In this document: piece by piece, positions 22,493 to 31,057 of the stretch
Layout: each line of letters opens with the position of its first letter
How positions within the stretch are numbered: the first letter of the stretch is position 1
Assembly: GCA_964508295.1 (NCBI GenBank)
Contig: CAZDSQ010000008.1
Span: 1 to 40,433, forward strand
Source: SIG578 sp964508295
GTDB lineage: Bacteria > Bacillota > Clostridia > Oscillospirales > Ruminococcaceae
Direction of reading: 5' to 3'
Length of the DNA stretch: 40,433 bases
Program-made: the position numbers and the translations under genes
Notes under the pieces: model-generated
What the model was told of the DNA's origin: nothing
Seen by the model: only the letters and a program-made list of their open reading frames with translations
Database searches by the model: none

Positions 22493-23710
22493 ATGAATAA
22501 AGAAAACATCAAAAAGGTAGTACTTGCTTATTCAGGAGGTCTTGATACCTCTATCATTATTCCCTGGCTCAAAGAGAATTACAACAACTGCGAGGTTATC
22601 GCTGTTTCGGGTAACGTTGGCCAGGCTGACGAGCTTGACGGTCTTGAGGAAAAGGCTCTTAAAACAGGAGCTTCCAAGCTCTACGTTCTTGACCAGACCG
22701 ATGAGTATGTTGACGAGTACATTATCCCCACAATGAAGGCAGGCGCAATTTACGAGGACTATCTCCTCGGCACAAGCCACGCTCGCCCCTGCATTGCAAA
22801 GGGTCTTGTTGAGATTGCCATTAAAGAGGGCGCAGATGCTATCTGCCACGGCTGCACAGGTAAAGGAAACGATCAGGTTCGTTTTGAGCTTGCTATCAAG
22901 CACTTTGCTCCCAATATGCCCATTATCGCTCCCTGGCGTGAGTGGGATATCAAGTCCCGTGATGAAGAGATCGACTACGCCGAGGCTCACAACATTCCCC
23001 TTAAAATAAACCGCGAGACCAACTATTCCAAGGACAAAAACCTCTGGCACCTTTCCCACGAGGGTCTTGACCTTGAGGACACCGGCAACGAGCCGCAGTA
23101 CGAGAAGCCCGGATTTCTTGAGATGGGCGTTTCTCCCCTTCAGGCTCCCGACAAGCCGACCTACGTTGAGATCGACTTTGAAAAGGGCATTCCCGTTGCT
23201 CTTGACGGCGAGAAGATGAGCGCAAAGAACATCATCTTAAAGCTTAACGAAATCGGCGGCGCAAACGGTATCGGAATTATTGACATTGTTGAAAACCGCC
23301 TTGTCGGTATGAAGTGCCGCGGCGTTTACGAGACACCCGGCGGAACCATTCTTTACAAGGCACACAGAGTTCTTGAGACCATCTGCCTTGACAAGATGAC
23401 CGCACACGAAAAAGAAAAGCTTGCCATCACCTTTGCAGAGCTTGTTTACAACGGCCAGTGGTTTACACCTCTTCGCGAGGCTCTCTCGGCATTTGTTGAC
23501 AAAACTCAAGAGAAGGTTACAGGTAAGGTTCGCTTAAAGCTCTACAAGGGCAATATGATAAATGCAGGCGTTTGGAGCCCCTATTCGCTCTACAGCGAGG
23601 AGATCGCAACCTTCGGCGAGAGCGACTACGACCAGAAGGATTCTGCAGGATTTATCAATCTTTACGGTCTGCCTATCAAGGTTCAGGCTATTGTTGACGG
23701 CAAGAAATAA
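22493..23710 (+). CDS. argG: Argininosuccinate synthase
   Basis: Joins citrulline and aspartate with ATP to give argininosuccinate. At 405 residues it is of usual size. The N-terminal AYSGGLDTSIIIPWL is the PP-loop ATP site; GNVGQADEL, ARPCIAKG, HGCTGKGNDQVRFEL and SHEGLDLED are conserved substrate regions. GGAGG precedes the ATG. argH follows after 15 nt, so they form one operon. Confidence 0.98.
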   Translation: MNKENIKKVVLAYSGGLDTSIIIPWLKENYNNCEVIAVSGNVGQADELDGLEEKALKTGASKLYVLDQTDEYVDEYIIPTMKAGAIYEDYLLGTSHARPCIAKGLVEIAIKEGADAICHGCTGKGNDQVRFELAIKHFAPNMPIIAPWREWDIKSRDEEIDYAEAHNIPLKINRETNYSKDKNLWHLSHEGLDLEDTGNEPQYEKPGFLEMGVSPLQAPDKPTYVEIDFEKGIPVALDGEKMSAKNIILKLNEIGGANGIGIIDIVENRLVGMKCRGVYETPGGTILYKAHRVLETICLDKMTAHEKEKLAITFAELVYNGQWFTPLREALSAFVDKTQEKVTGKVRLKLYKGNMINAGVWSPYSLYSEEIATFGESDYDQKDSAGFINLYGLPIKVQAIVDGKK

Positions 23711-23725
23711 GGAGTGTAACTACTG

Positions 23726-25102
23726 ATGGCTAAAATGTGGGCAGGAAGGACGGACGGCAATACAAATAAGCTTGCCGACGACTTTAATTCTTCCATACAT
23801 TTCGACTGCAAGATGTACAAGCAGGACATTACAGGCTCTATGGCGCACGCCGCTATGCTGGGCGCAAAGGGAATAATATCTCAGGCTGACGCTGACACTC
23901 TTATAGAGGGTCTTGAGGGCATTTTAAACGACCTAGAAAGCGGCGAGCTTGCCTTTGATATGACCTGCGAGGACATTCATATGTTCGTTGAGCAGGAGTT
24001 AACGAGCCGCCTTGGCGACGTTGGAAAGAAGCTGCACACAGCAAGAAGCCGTAACGATCAGGTTGCGCTTGACATTAGAATGTACCTGCGTGACCGTATT
24101 GACACAATTTCCGCTCTTATAAGGGAACTTATAATTGCAGTTACAAACAAGGCTGAGGAGCACAAGGCAACCATTATGCCGGGCTACACCCATTTGCAGA
24201 GGGCCCAGCCCATCACATTTGGCCATCATCTTATGGCTTATGCCATGATGCTGCTGCGCGACCTTGACAGACTCAATGACTGCAAAAAGAGAATGAACCT
24301 CTCCCCCATCGGCTGCTGCGCTCTTGCAGGCACCACCTACGACACAGACAGGCATTTCGAGGCACAAAAGCTCGGCTTTGACGGAATTTGCTTAAACAGT
24401 CTTGACGGCGTTTCGGACAGAGATTTTTCCGCAGAGCTTCTCTCTGCCCTTTCCATTATGATGATGCACCTTTCGCGTTTTTCGGAGGAAATTATCCTTT
24501 GGTCAAGCTGGGAGTTTAAGTTTATCGAGCTTTCGGATTCCTTTACCACAGGCTCATCCATTATGCCGCAGAAGAAAAATCCCGATATGGCGGAGCTTGT
24601 TCGCGGCAAAACAGGCAGGGTCTACGGCGACCTTATGTCGTTACTGACCGTCTTAAAGGGTCTGCCCCTTGCATACAACAAGGATATGCAGGAGGACAAG
24701 GAAAGCGTTTTTGACGCCTGCGACACCGCAGAAATGTGCCTTTCGGTTTTCGCACCTATGATACATGAGATGAGCGTTTGCACCGATAATATGAAAAAGG
24801 CGGCGCAGAGCGGCTTTATAAACGCTACCGACCTTGCCGACTATCTTGTTAAAAAGGGCCTTCCTTTCAGAAGTGCATATAAAATTTCGGGACAGATAGT
24901 TGCAAAATGCATCGCCGAGGGCAAAATTCTTGAAACTCTTTCACTTTCCGAGTACAAAGAGTTTTCTGACCTCTTTGAAGATGACATTTACAACGAAATT
25001 TCGCTTGAAACCTGCGTAGAAAAGCGCATCAGCGAGGGCGGCACCTCGGTTGCATCCGTCGAAAAACAAATAGCGTTTGTAAAATCTAAACTTAATAACT
25101 AA
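23726..25102 (+). CDS. argH: Argininosuccinate lyase
   Basis: Splits argininosuccinate into arginine and fumarate. A 458-residue member of the fumarase/aspartase superfamily, with the opening KMWAGRTDG, the LHTARSRNDQVALD segment, GYTHLQRAQPITFGHH and the signature loop GSSIMPQKKNPD. Its start overlaps the argG ribosome-site region at 15-nt spacing (AAGGAGTG). The operon ends in a hairpin terminator at 25107. Confidence 0.98.
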   Translation: MAKMWAGRTDGNTNKLADDFNSSIHFDCKMYKQDITGSMAHAAMLGAKGIISQADADTLIEGLEGILNDLESGELAFDMTCEDIHMFVEQELTSRLGDVGKKLHTARSRNDQVALDIRMYLRDRIDTISALIRELIIAVTNKAEEHKATIMPGYTHLQRAQPITFGHHLMAYAMMLLRDLDRLNDCKKRMNLSPIGCCALAGTTYDTDRHFEAQKLGFDGICLNSLDGVSDRDFSAELLSALSIMMMHLSRFSEEIILWSSWEFKFIELSDSFTTGSSIMPQKKNPDMAELVRGKTGRVYGDLMSLLTVLKGLPLAYNKDMQEDKESVFDACDTAEMCLSVFAPMIHEMSVCTDNMKKAAQSGFINATDLADYLVKKGLPFRSAYKISGQIVAKCIAEGKILETLSLSEYKEFSDLFEDDIYNEISLETCVEKRISEGGTSVASVEKQIAFVKSKLNN

Positions 25103-25106
25103 AACA

Positions 25107-25137
25107 AAAACTCCCTCGCAAGAGGGAGTTTTATTTT
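25107..25137 (+). terminator. Rho-independent terminator of argGH
   Basis: An 11-bp stem (AAAACTCCCTC / GAGGGAGTTTT) with a GCAA loop and a T-rich tail, directly after argH. Confidence 0.9.
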
Positions 25138-25139
25138 TT

Positions 25140-25304
25140 GTAGGGGAGGGGCTTGCTCCTCCCGCCATATTACTTATAGGTAAAAACGGGCGGGCATGGA
25201 AACCTGCCCCTACTATTAAGTCTTTTGGTTATTGTAGGGGAGAGGTTCCATCCCCTCCCGAAAAAGCCATTAAACCTTGCGGGAGGAGCAAGCCCCTCCC
25301 CTAC
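25140..25304. repeat. Cluster of four GTAGGG hairpin repeats
   Basis: Four units of about 26 bp alternate in orientation: 25140-25165 plus, 25188-25213 minus, 25234-25260 plus, 25279-25304 minus. The outer two are perfect reverse complements over 26 bp. The inner two are close but differ, with changes that keep each internal stem paired. Each unit begins GTAGGG and folds on itself (for example GGGAGG...CCTCCC). The set fills the gap between argH and tex, and is the same family as at 22-100 and 554-633. Confidence 0.75.
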
Positions 25305-25312
25305 AGTTTAAA

Positions 25313-27460
25313 TTAGATGTCTTTCATTGTGAGTGAAATGCGCATTTTGTTAAGGTCTACCGAGAGAATTTTTACATCGACGACATCGCCGACCTTTAAG
25401 ACCTCGGAGGGATGCTTTATAAACTTGTTGCATATCTGGGAAATGTGAACAAGTCCGTCCTGATGAACGCCGATATCGACAAAGGCGCCGAAATCTATAA
25501 CGTTTCGCACAGTTCCCTTTAAGACCATTCCGTCCTTTAGGTCCTTGATATCAAGAACGTCGGTGCGCAGCATCGGCGGAGGAAGCTCGTCACGGACATC
25601 TCGGCCCGGCTGAGCAAGCTCACGCAGAATATCGGTAAGGGTGGGAACACCGACTCCTAACTTTTCGGCGAGGGCGGAAAGACCCTCTTCCTCTGCCTTT
25701 GCTTTAAGAGCAGCACCACAAGAGGCTATATCCTTTTTAGAATATCCGAAATGCTCTAAAAGATCGCTTGCGGCCTTATATGACTCGGGGTGAACTGCGG
25801 TGTTATCTAAGGGCTCTTTACTTTCGGCAACTCTCAAGAAGCCTGCGCACTGCTCATAAGCCTTGGGGCCGAGTTTTGCAACCTTTTTAAGCTCGCTGCG
25901 GCTCTTAAATGCGCCGTTTTCCTCTCTGTAAGCAACGATATTGTTGCAAACGGCAGAGGAAAGGCCTGAAATGCGCGATAAAAGGGCGGGAGATGCGGTG
26001 TTTAAGTCTGCGCCGACTGTGTTAACGCAGTCCTCAACAACGCCGTCAAGCGCCTCAGCCAGCCTTTTGGGCGGCATATCGTGCTGATACTGGCCGACGC
26101 CGATTGCCTTAGGCTCGATCTTAACAAGCTCGGCAAGGGGGTCCTGAAGCCTTCTTGCTATTGAAACGGCACTTCGTAAGGTAAGGTCAAAATCGGGCAG
26201 CTCTGTTGCGGCAAGCTTGGAGGCCGAGTAGACCGATGCGCCCGCCTCACTGACTACCATATAGGCGACCTTTTCGGTCATTTCGCCGATGGTCTGAGCG
26301 GTAAACATCTCGGTTTCCTTTGAGGCTGTTCCGTTACCGATTGCGATAATCTCAACGCCGTATTTCTTAATCATAGATTTTAAAACAGCCTTGGATTTTT
26401 CTATCTGAGCGTCAGAATGTGTCGGGTAAATAACCGAGGTGTCAAGCACCTTACCCGTCTGGTCGACCACAGCAAGCTTACAACCCGTTCTGTAACCTGG
26501 GTCAAGGCCGATGGCGACCTTGTTCTTGACGGGAGGCTGCATTAAAAGCTGATGCAGGTTTGTTCCGAAAACCGAGATTGCCTGCTCGGCCGCCTTTGCG
26601 GTAAGCTCGTTTCTGACCTCGCGTTCAATCGAGGGAAATATAAGGCGGCTGTAAGCATCCTCGCCCGCCTGCATAACTGCATTAGATGACGGACTGTTGC
26701 CCTTAACCATAAGCCTTGAAATGACCGAGAGCATTTTCTCGCTATCAGCAAGCACGCTGACCTTTAAAAAACCTTCCTTCTCGCCTCTGTCGATGGCAAG
26801 AACTCTGTGGCCTGCAATCTTGCTGACGGCCTCGGAAAACTCATAATACATCGAATAAACGCTGTCGGTGTCCTCTTTGGCGGCTACCGACGAAACGATA
26901 CCTCCGAGCATAACGAGGTTTCTTATTCTCTTGCGGATCTCGGCGTTATCAGAGATTTCCTCTGCGATAATATCGAGCGCTCCGGCCAGCGCATCCTCCG
27001 AGCTCTCAACACCCTTTTCGCTGTCGACAAATTCCTCTGCGGCGACAATGGGAATGAGCTTTTCGTCCTCCTGCGCCAAAATAAGCTGAGCAAGCGGCTC
27101 CAAGCCCTTTTCCTTTGCAACAGAGGCTCGGGTTTTTCTCTTGGGTCTATAGGGTCTGTAAATATCGTCAATTTCAGAGAGGGTCTTAGCGGCATCTAAG
27201 GCGGCCGAAATCTCGTCGGTGAGCTTTTCCTGCGCCGCAATAAGACCTCTTACCTCTTCCCTACGCTCGTCAAGGCCCCTAAGATAAGCAAGGCGCTCGG
27301 AGATCTCACGAATGAGCTGATCGTCCATCGAGCCGTGCATTTCCTTTCTGTATCGTGCGATAAATGGAATGGTGTTACCCTCGTCGAGCAGGGCAATAAT
27401 ATTTGCCACGTGCTCTTCTCTGACGTTAAATTGTTCTGAAAGTTTTTGTGCGTAATTCAT
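25313..27460 (-). CDS. tex: Tex-family RNA-binding transcription accessory protein
   Basis: A 715-residue cytosolic nucleic-acid-binding protein. The order is the N-terminal helical Tex region (1-190), a YqgF/RNase H-like domain (about 320-450, with KVAIGLDPGYRTGCKLAVVD), a helix-hairpin-helix region (about 490-560, LSSAVCNNIVAYREENGAFK) and a C-terminal S1 domain (about 640-712, GMVLKGTVRNVIDFGAFVDI). Length and order match B. subtilis-type Tex. The role is not fully known; transcription or RNA surveillance has been proposed. AAAGGATAGCTT precedes the ATG at 27460. It appears monocistronic. Confidence 0.95.
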   Translation of the reverse strand: MNYAQKLSEQFNVREEHVANIIALLDEGNTIPFIARYRKEMHGSMDDQLIREISERLAYLRGLDERREEVRGLIAAQEKLTDEISAALDAAKTLSEIDDIYRPYRPKRKTRASVAKEKGLEPLAQLILAQEDEKLIPIVAAEEFVDSEKGVESSEDALAGALDIIAEEISDNAEIRKRIRNLVMLGGIVSSVAAKEDTDSVYSMYYEFSEAVSKIAGHRVLAIDRGEKEGFLKVSVLADSEKMLSVISRLMVKGNSPSSNAVMQAGEDAYSRLIFPSIEREVRNELTAKAAEQAISVFGTNLHQLLMQPPVKNKVAIGLDPGYRTGCKLAVVDQTGKVLDTSVIYPTHSDAQIEKSKAVLKSMIKKYGVEIIAIGNGTASKETEMFTAQTIGEMTEKVAYMVVSEAGASVYSASKLAATELPDFDLTLRSAVSIARRLQDPLAELVKIEPKAIGVGQYQHDMPPKRLAEALDGVVEDCVNTVGADLNTASPALLSRISGLSSAVCNNIVAYREENGAFKSRSELKKVAKLGPKAYEQCAGFLRVAESKEPLDNTAVHPESYKAASDLLEHFGYSKKDIASCGAALKAKAEEEGLSALAEKLGVGVPTLTDILRELAQPGRDVRDELPPPMLRTDVLDIKDLKDGMVLKGTVRNVIDFGAFVDIGVHQDGLVHISQICNKFIKHPSEVLKVGDVVDVKILSVDLNKMRISLTMKDI

Positions 27461-27550
27461 AAGCTATCCTTTCGGTAAATAGTATACTTTATTTTAACAT
27501 ATTTCCTTTGATTTTTCTACCCCTAAAAGCAATCTTTTAAAAAACAAAAT

Positions 27551-27589
27551 CCCTCAAACCATCTTTTGAAACTCAGATGATTTGAGGGG
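27551..27589 (-). terminator. Terminator of the ribbon-helix-helix gene
   Basis: CCCTCAAA-CATCT (27551-27564) pairs with AGATG-TTTGAGGG (27575-27588). On the minus strand it is followed by ATTTTGTTTTTT. It ends the small gene at 27601-27756. Confidence 0.7.
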
Positions 27590-27600
27590 TGTGTTTTGTA

Positions 27601-27756
27601 TTATTTAACATTCTTTTCTTTTTTGTTTACATATTCTCTGATTGCTATATTTATAAATTGAGACAAGGAGCGGTCATCAAGTTCAGCAAGTTTTTTTGCC
27701 TTTTCAAGCAAATCACCATCAATAGTTATGCTTATTCTTTCTTTAAGTGCTTTCAT
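27601..27756 (-). CDS. Small ribbon-helix-helix (CopG/Arc-like) protein, 51 aa
   Basis: A short gene I translated by hand. The protein begins MKALKERISITIDGDLLEKA and continues with KKLAELDDRSLSQFINIAIR and EYVNKKEKNVK. The pattern of an N-terminal beta strand (RISITID), a first helix, then RSLSQFINIAI is typical of ribbon-helix-helix DNA-binding dimers, including antitoxins and plasmid copy regulators. AAAGGAG lies 8 nt before the ATG. It is divergent from the Cys-rich gene at 27852, with an inverted repeat between them. It is AT-rich, unlike tex. No toxin is recognised next to it. Confidence 0.8.
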   Translation of the reverse strand: MKALKERISITIDGDLLEKAKKLAELDDRSLSQFINIAIREYVNKKEKNVK

Positions 27757-27788
27757 AATATCACTCCTTTATATGATATTTTACGATA

Positions 27789-27806
27789 AAGTATTGAAAA
27801 ATACTT
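27789..27806. promoter_or_regulatory. Inverted repeat in divergent gap, putative RHH operator
   Basis: AAGTATT (27789-27795) and AATACTT (27800-27806) are perfect inverted arms with a GAAA centre, midway between the ribbon-helix-helix gene and the 63-aa gene. Repeated AATATAAA elements follow, which could hold the rightward -10 box. Confidence 0.45.
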
Positions 27807-27851
27807 AAGAATAATATAAAATAATATAAAGTAATATTAAGGAGTGAGAAA

Positions 27852-28043
27852 ATGGCAGAATTTTGTTTAGAGCACTTTAATCAAATGTTTAGGAAAGATT
27901 TTACGAAAAAGGATGTTGTTCTCGCATACGACCTTTGCGAAAGTTGTGGCGAAGTAAAACCTTGCGTCGTTTGTTTGAGTTTAAGGGGGAAAATAAAAGA
28001 ATTAAGAGAAGATTATAAAAAAAGTAAAAACCGCAGGGGCTAA
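27852..28043 (+). CDS. Small Cys-rich protein, 63 aa, probable zinc ribbon
   Basis: No named function. It has FCLEHFN (Cys5, His8) and CESCGEVKPCVVC (Cys29, Cys32, Cys38, Cys41), a layout that could bind one zinc, followed by a Lys/Arg-rich tail. AAGGAGTGAG precedes the ATG. Similar small proteins with a CExCGExKPCV motif are familiar to me from Clostridia, often in accessory DNA, but I cannot confirm this here. It is divergent from the ribbon-helix-helix gene, and its stop lies inside its own terminator hairpin. Confidence 0.7.
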   Translation: MAEFCLEHFNQMFRKDFTKKDVVLAYDLCESCGEVKPCVVCLSLRGKIKELREDYKKSKNRRG

Positions 28044-28060
28044 ATACCCTGCGGTTTTTA
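28026..28060. terminator. Bidirectional terminator
   Basis: A 13-bp stem (AAAAACCGCAGGG at 28026-28038, CCCTGCGGTTTTT at 28047-28059) lies between the convergent 63-aa gene and the gene at 28064. The stop codon of the former is in the loop. Confidence 0.85.
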
Positions 28061-28063
28061 AGG

Positions 28064-29023
28064 TTATTTAAGTCTGTTTTCGGGGTTTAATTTCATCTCA
28101 CGAACTTCTTTACAGACACGCTGAATGGTTTCCTCATATCTTGCCCAGCGCTCAGGGTTATCTCTGTCAAGAAGAACGTCGAGAGCGGGTCTCTTATAGC
28201 TCCAACTCTTCCATGTGTAGAGGTGGATTCCGCCGGGGCGCTTTTGTTCTTTTAAGAGTTCTAAGAAAAATTCGAGGTGTGCGATGCAGAAATCTTCGCC
28301 GTTAAAATACTGTCCCCAGGTCCAGCGATATTCTGCTGTGGGATAGAACCAAATGTTAGGCTCACCTATCATAAGATCCTTGAGTTTTTGTGTGTAAACA
28401 CGATAATAAGACTGACCGTCAACGATTTCGGGAAGTTTTTCCTGAAGTTTTCTAATCTGTCCCATCTGTTTGTCGTTAAACTCAGGGCGGACGTCATAGT
28501 CATAACTGTCAAAACCGATATCGGTGATAAATTCACTTGCGAATTTCTCAAACTGAATATTACTGCTGGGGTCATCTGCGTTGCCCTTATGACCTGTTAT
28601 TTCATAGGTTGAGAAAACGGGATAAATACGCTTGCCGTACTCCTCGTAGAGCGCACGAGTCATATCTAAAAAGTCCTGATTGCTGGGATTATGTAAAAGG
28701 GGTTCATCCCAATGAAATCCTACAACGGTGTCCCAAAGGCCTTCTTCTTTGAGAAGTTTAATTCCCTTTTCGCTTTTTTTCATAAACTCGCCGAGAGTTT
28801 CTTTTTTACTGTTAAAAGAACCTTGATACAGCCATATCATATCGCCGAATTCCTGCGCAAGACGTGCCTGCATAATGGTCTGACCTATCTCGGTGTCAAT
28901 ACCCGCAACGTAGCCGTTGCAGTAGCCCTTGTTAGCAACTCTCCTCATTTCGCTTGGGCCTATTCTTCCGGTGCTCAAATGATAAATCATCATACCGCAC
29001 TTATCTAATGCCGAATAACTCAT
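28064..29023 (-). CDS. Putative TIM-barrel glycoside hydrolase-like protein
   Basis: A 319-residue protein without signal peptide. I do not recognise an exact family. A GFHWDEPLLH motif (about residues 102-111) after a run of beta/alpha units resembles the acid/base strand of (beta/alpha)8 glycosidases. Other aromatic, acidic segments (DIGFDSYDYDV, WFYPTAEYRWTWGQYF, GGIHLYTWKSW) fit a sugar-binding barrel. GGAGGGG precedes the ATG. It has its own promoter (TTGACT, N17, TATAAT) after the terminator of the sugar-acid operon, so it may be expressed separately. Its position suggests related carbohydrate use; function is inferred weakly. Confidence 0.6.
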   Translation of the reverse strand: MSYSALDKCGMMIYHLSTGRIGPSEMRRVANKGYCNGYVAGIDTEIGQTIMQARLAQEFGDMIWLYQGSFNSKKETLGEFMKKSEKGIKLLKEEGLWDTVVGFHWDEPLLHNPSNQDFLDMTRALYEEYGKRIYPVFSTYEITGHKGNADDPSSNIQFEKFASEFITDIGFDSYDYDVRPEFNDKQMGQIRKLQEKLPEIVDGQSYYRVYTQKLKDLMIGEPNIWFYPTAEYRWTWGQYFNGEDFCIAHLEFFLELLKEQKRPGGIHLYTWKSWSYKRPALDVLLDRDNPERWARYEETIQRVCKEVREMKLNPENRLK

Positions 29024-29068
29024 ACATTCCCCTCCGTTTTTGCTGATTTAGGATAGCTCCTTACAAAA

Positions 29069-29097
29069 ATTATACCAAGCAAAAAGGCCATAGTCAA
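29069..29097 (-). promoter_or_regulatory. Sigma-A promoter of the 319-aa barrel gene
   Basis: On the minus strand TTGACT (29097-29092), 17 nt, TATAAT (29074-29069). It lies just beyond the operon terminator, so this gene is a separate unit. Confidence 0.85.
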
Positions 29098-29101
29098 GAA
29101 A

Positions 29102-29129
29102 AAAAGCCCCTTTTTAAAGGAGCTTTTTT
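29102..29129 (-). terminator. Terminator of the sugar-acid/glycosidase operon
   Basis: On the minus strand AAAAGCTCCTTT pairs imperfectly (one G-T) with AAAGGGGCTTTT, followed by a T-run. It is 6 nt after the stop of the 640-aa gene. Confidence 0.8.
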
Positions 29130-29134
29130 ACAGT

Positions 29135-31057
29135 TTATTTTCTTATAACAAGCTTATCGTTTGCTTTTACAATTTCGCCGTTTTCAAGGGCAAAATCCTG
29201 CTCTCCAAAGTTTGCGATAACGCTGACTCCGTTTGAAAACTCGGTTTTCTGAACCGAGTAATCGCTTGACAGATACTCAAAGGAGGTCATTTTCTCGTAA
29301 CCGACCTCGAGAGCTAAGGGCGAGGTGTTTTTATAAGAAGCCTCTATGCTGTCGGCAAGCTTTTCGTAGTTCTTAGCCGCAAAGGAGAATATCGGCGGCA
29401 GACCGTAAAGATTTAGGTACAAATCACGCTTTGGCATAAGCTCGGGACAGCAGTTGTGGCTGTCACCCCAGTACCAATACGAGATCATACAATCGTGGTA
29501 AACAAGCTCCCAAAGAGGAATACGGTGCTTGGGATTGAGCATATATTTTTCTATGTTGCTGTCAATCTCGTCGCCGTAATAGAGCTCGGCCATTCTTCTA
29601 CCCGACTGGTAGGAGCGCCACTCGTTTATACTGAGCATTCCCTCATTATAAACGCAATGGACAAGCCCGTCCTCTCTGCCTATCTCGGTGCCGCAGACAA
29701 GCCCGTTATCCTCGACGACCTTTGTAAGCTCGACCTTGTGCCTAAGTCCGTCACGTCTTGTCATAGGATGCTCAACGCTATAACACTCGTTTGCATAGTT
29801 AAAGACAACGTCCAAAAACCAGCCGTCAACGCCTATTTTTTTGTTAAGGGTGGGAATTCTGTCCTTGGCGCACTTGACGCACTCGACGTCGCACATTCTG
29901 TTCTGATAATAGTAGTTTCCGTCCTTGCCCATAAGCTGCCAGGCAGTCATAAGCTGGCCGTCCTTTGTTATGGCAATAGAATCAGGCCAATAGGAAAGGC
30001 GGGGCTTGCAACGGTTGTATCTCGTTTCGGTCATAAGAGATGCGGTGGCCTTAGGGATAACATCCGAAAATACGTCGTAAACCGTGGTAAGATAGCCCTT
30101 GTCTTTTACGTACTTTACTGTTTCGGGGTCGACGTTCTCGTCAAAAATGCTCCACATAACCCTGTCGATGCCACGCTTTTTCATATCGTCGGCAATCTCT
30201 CGGCGGCGGGCATACTGCTCTTTCGTTGGCGGTGTGTACTTAGCGTCCTTATTATAGAGCTTATACATAGCGTCGTCGTTAAACACCCAAACATCTGCAG
30301 CGCCTATCATTTTATCAACGTTCTTAACCGCCTGTGCCTTTTCCCTAAGAGTTCTTACAAAACCTCGTTTTTCGGCAAATGCGCGGTATTTTTTGCACAT
30401 ATCGGTAATTCCGCCGTTTTCAGACACGACAAATCTCAAAACTCTGTCATAGCCCCAGAAGGATTTCTGCGGCAGGAAATAGGGACGAACTCTGAAAAAT
30501 CCGTCATCATCTCGGTCAAAATACATTCCTGCATCGTAGTTTGTGTCGCAGGTGCAAAGAAGGTATGCCCCGTCTCGCTTGCCTCTTGTAAGGCCCCACA
30601 TAGACATTACCGAAAAACCGCAGGCAAAGTGCTTATAATCGTGGTACAAAATTATTTCAGGGTCACTGTTATCCGCCTCGATAGCAACGCCCTCGTTGTA
30701 GGGTATTATATGTGTATCACCTTTTTTTACGTCAAAGGCAGGCGGGTAATGAAATTCTTTTTCAAACCTCGCATTAGAGCTCATTGTAAGCTTTACGCCG
30801 CTCTCATCAAACGAAAGGCGGGCGCAAACTATAGTTTCGGGGTCAGGTATAGCCTCGCCGAGCTGAACCTCGCCATCCTTTACTTCGGGGCGGCTTACGT
30901 TATACACGATCTCTTCGCCCTCTATGCGTGCGTTTGAAATGCTGTAATCGCTCTCTACAGCAACTGTTTCAAAAGAGAGCTCGCCTCGGCTTACAGAAAT
31001 GGCTCCGTTTTGCTCGTTTAAGGAAACTTTCAGACCGTTTTTCTCTATTTTAAGCAT
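29135..31057 (-). CDS. Putative glycoside hydrolase, GH101/GH129-like
   Basis: A 640-residue protein with a beta-rich N-terminal part (1-240), a TIM-barrel-like middle (about 250-560) and a small beta C-terminal part. The barrel has GVDGWFLDVVFNY (Asp416) and, 42 residues later, GTEIGREDGL (Glu458). That pair and spacing resemble the nucleophile and acid/base of GH129/GH101 alpha-N-acetylgalactosaminidases, as far as I recall. There is no signal peptide. I use the ATG at 31057, which has GGGGGAAAG upstream, not the GTG at 31072. It overlaps the lactonase gene end by 8 nt. Family placement is an inference; the substrate is unknown. Confidence 0.6.
   Translation of the reverse strand: MLKIEKNGLKVSLNEQNGAISVSRGELSFETVAVESDYSISNARIEGEEIVYNVSRPEVKDGEVQLGEAIPDPETIVCARLSFDESGVKLTMSSNARFEKEFHYPPAFDVKKGDTHIIPYNEGVAIEADNSDPEIILYHDYKHFACGFSVMSMWGLTRGKRDGAYLLCTCDTNYDAGMYFDRDDDGFFRVRPYFLPQKSFWGYDRVLRFVVSENGGITDMCKKYRAFAEKRGFVRTLREKAQAVKNVDKMIGAADVWVFNDDAMYKLYNKDAKYTPPTKEQYARRREIADDMKKRGIDRVMWSIFDENVDPETVKYVKDKGYLTTVYDVFSDVIPKATASLMTETRYNRCKPRLSYWPDSIAITKDGQLMTAWQLMGKDGNYYYQNRMCDVECVKCAKDRIPTLNKKIGVDGWFLDVVFNYANECYSVEHPMTRRDGLRHKVELTKVVEDNGLVCGTEIGREDGLVHCVYNEGMLSINEWRSYQSGRRMAELYYGDEIDSNIEKYMLNPKHRIPLWELVYHDCMISYWYWGDSHNCCPELMPKRDLYLNLYGLPPIFSFAAKNYEKLADSIEASYKNTSPLALEVGYEKMTSFEYLSSDYSVQKTEFSNGVSVIANFGEQDFALENGEIVKANDKLVIRK

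Noticed and set aside
25140..25304. CRISPR array
   Set aside because: The units alternate in orientation, the spacers are not regular, and no cas genes are present.
29456..30937. 493-codon open frame on the plus strand
   Set aside because: It lies wholly antisense to the 640-aa glycosidase-like gene, has no ribosome site and no recognisable domain. It arises from the codon bias of the real gene.
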